DNA of 64,000 nt from Marinicrinis sediminis (lineage in GTDB: Bacteria > Bacillota > Bacilli > Paenibacillales > KCTC-33676): NCBI RefSeq assembly GCF_042685085.1, contig NZ_JBHUMM010000043.1:620001-684000 (forward strand). Direction: 5' to 3'. Under the pieces are notes generated by a model. The model was not told the origin of the DNA. It worked only from the letters and a program-made list of their open reading frames with translations, and searched no databases. The translations under genes and the position numbers were made by a program. Below are positions 63,103-64,000 of this stretch, one piece after another (within the stretch, counting starts at the first letter, position 1; each line of letters opens with the position of its first letter).

Positions 63103-64000
63103 ATGACTGTACAGGCCATGACTGCACAGGAAGTAACCAAGAAAGTATTTGACCAGGAAGCGATGTTTATATTGGATGTACGCAATACAAGTGATTTTGA
63201 GGACTGGAAGATTGAAGGGAAGTCCTTTCAATATTTGAATATCCCTTATTTTGATCTGCTGGACGGCGTGGAGGAGATTTTACCGGATATTCCGACCGAT
63301 CTGCCCTTACTCGTGGTCTGTGCCAAAGAAGGTTCTTCGATTATGGTGGCTGAAATGCTGTCTGAGGCAGGCCGAGATGCTGCTTACCTGCAGGGTGGCA
63401 TGCGCGCATGGAGCGAGTATTTGCAGCCCGTAAAAGTAGGTGACGTGAACGGTGGAGGCGAGTTGTATCAATTTGTGCGCATCGGAAAAGGGTGTCTCTC
63501 TTATGTACTCATTTCTGATGGTGAAGCGGCTGTATTTGATGCCACTCGCATGACAGAGGTGTATACCGAATTTGCAAAAGCAAACGGCGCCAGCATCACC
63601 CATGTGTTCGATACGCATCTACATGCAGACCATATTTCAGGAGGACGACGTATAGCTGAAGAAACCGGCGCGTTATACTGGCTACCTCCGAAAGATGCAA
63701 CGGAAGTAACATTTGCCTACCAGCCGCTCGAAGATGCCGATCATGTTCAGATTGGACATACCCAGGTCGATATTCACGCCCTGTACTCTCCAGGTCATAC
63801 AATTGGCTCTACCTCATTTGTCATTGATGAGAAGTATTTGCTGACTGGGGATATTCTATTCGTTGATTCCATTGGAAGACCGGATCTTGCCGGACTTGCA
63901 GAGGATTGGGTAGGGGACTTGCGTGAAAGTCTGTATCAGCGCTATCGTCAGCTTTCTGATGAACTCGTGGTATTGCCGGCTCACTTTATGTCCTTCAAGG
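63103..64000 (+). CDS. Rhodanese-metallo-beta-lactamase fusion (YrkH-like), 3' end outside window
   Basis: At least 299 residues; open to the edge. Rhodanese-like domain (1-105) with CAKEGSS as catalytic loop, then a metallo-beta-lactamase domain with the metal motif THLHADHISGG, SPGHTIGST and TGDILFVDSIGRPDLAG, as in persulfide dioxygenases. AAGGAGG nine bases before ATG. Probably oxidises glutathione- or bacillithiol-like persulfide; CstB and YrkH are the nearest named relatives, CstB having another domain order. Confidence 0.87.
   Translation, partial: MTVQAMTAQEVTKKVFDQEAMFILDVRNTSDFEDWKIEGKSFQYLNIPYFDLLDGVEEILPDIPTDLPLLVVCAKEGSSIMVAEMLSEAGRDAAYLQGGMRAWSEYLQPVKVGDVNGGGELYQFVRIGKGCLSYVLISDGEAAVFDATRMTEVYTEFAKANGASITHVFDTHLHADHISGGRRIAEETGALYWLPPKDATEVTFAYQPLEDADHVQIGHTQVDIHALYSPGHTIGSTSFVIDEKYLLTGDILFVDSIGRPDLAGLAEDWVGDLRESLYQRYRQLSDELVVLPAHFMSFK

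Noticed and set aside
1..64000. CRISPR array, rRNA or tRNA genes
   Set aside because: No regularly spaced repeat with unique spacers; the tandem repeats at 35.5, 47.9 and 51.6 kb have no spacers. No tRNA-like cloverleaf or rRNA sequence noticed by eye.

Overview
The window looks like chromosomal DNA of a spore-forming, Gram-positive bacterium of the Paenibacillus/Bacillus type. The evidence is a cotJABC spore-coat operon, strong AAGGAGG-type ribosome sites with frequent GTG and TTG starts, a B12 riboswitch in front of metE, a TnrA/GlnR-type box in front of glnK-amtB, and a sulfur cluster laid out like yrkI/E/F/H of Bacillus subtilis. I see no rRNA, tRNA, CRISPR array, transposase or integrase.

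Region 1 (1-10.7 kb) is the distal half of a phage-tail-like contractile injection system (eCIS type). It has two baseplate J-like proteins (the first cut by the window edge), a tail-I-like protein with an N-terminal propeller, and an unassigned 558-aa protein. On the opposite strand lie a MORN-repeat membrane protein and a DUF4280 PAAR-like spike-tip protein. Sheath, tube and ATPase genes must lie to the left, outside the window.

Region 2 (10.8-25.4 kb) is a tightly packed plus-strand operon of unusual membrane and sensory proteins next to the injection system. In order it holds a TolC-like coiled-coil protein ending in a copper-amine-oxidase-N-like domain; a propeller/Cache-like/HAMP protein whose class III cyclase domain has lost its catalytic residues; an acetyltransferase; an alanine-racemase paralogue; two paralogous sensor-MFS fusions on either side of an ABC-type binding protein; and a second acetyltransferase. 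Whether it serves the injection machine is inference, but this is the best candidate here for an undescribed system.

Region 3 (25.5-45.3 kb) is mostly ordinary metabolism and transport: a histidine phosphatase, a Crp/Fnr regulator, a small-drug exporter family protein, a chemotaxis receptor, a SulP transporter, UspA, an aldo/keto reductase, BluB, DsrE, GlnK-AmtB, UppP, an FAD oxidoreductase, a DUF2252 protein and a GH13 glucosidase.

Region 4 (45.3-60.9 kb) starts with a rhodanese-like/CstR operon and continues with a DMT transporter and cotJABC. Divergent from cotJ is a protein carrying a motif typical of eCIS-associated cargo, overlapped by a small membrane protein. Then come a RmlD-like reductase, a DUF817 protein, a LysM-M23 endopeptidase, riboswitch-controlled metE, DUF4234/DUF2752 proteins, a eukaryotic-type HisA and a DinB-like protein.

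Region 5 (61.0-64.0 kb) is a reactive-sulfur cluster: TusA, DsrE-like, rhodanese, TusA-rhodanese and rhodanese-metallo-beta-lactamase (cut by the window end). Its palindromic ATACCC..GGGTAT operators match the one in front of the cstR operon at 45.3 kb, which suggests one persulfide-responsive regulon split over two loci.
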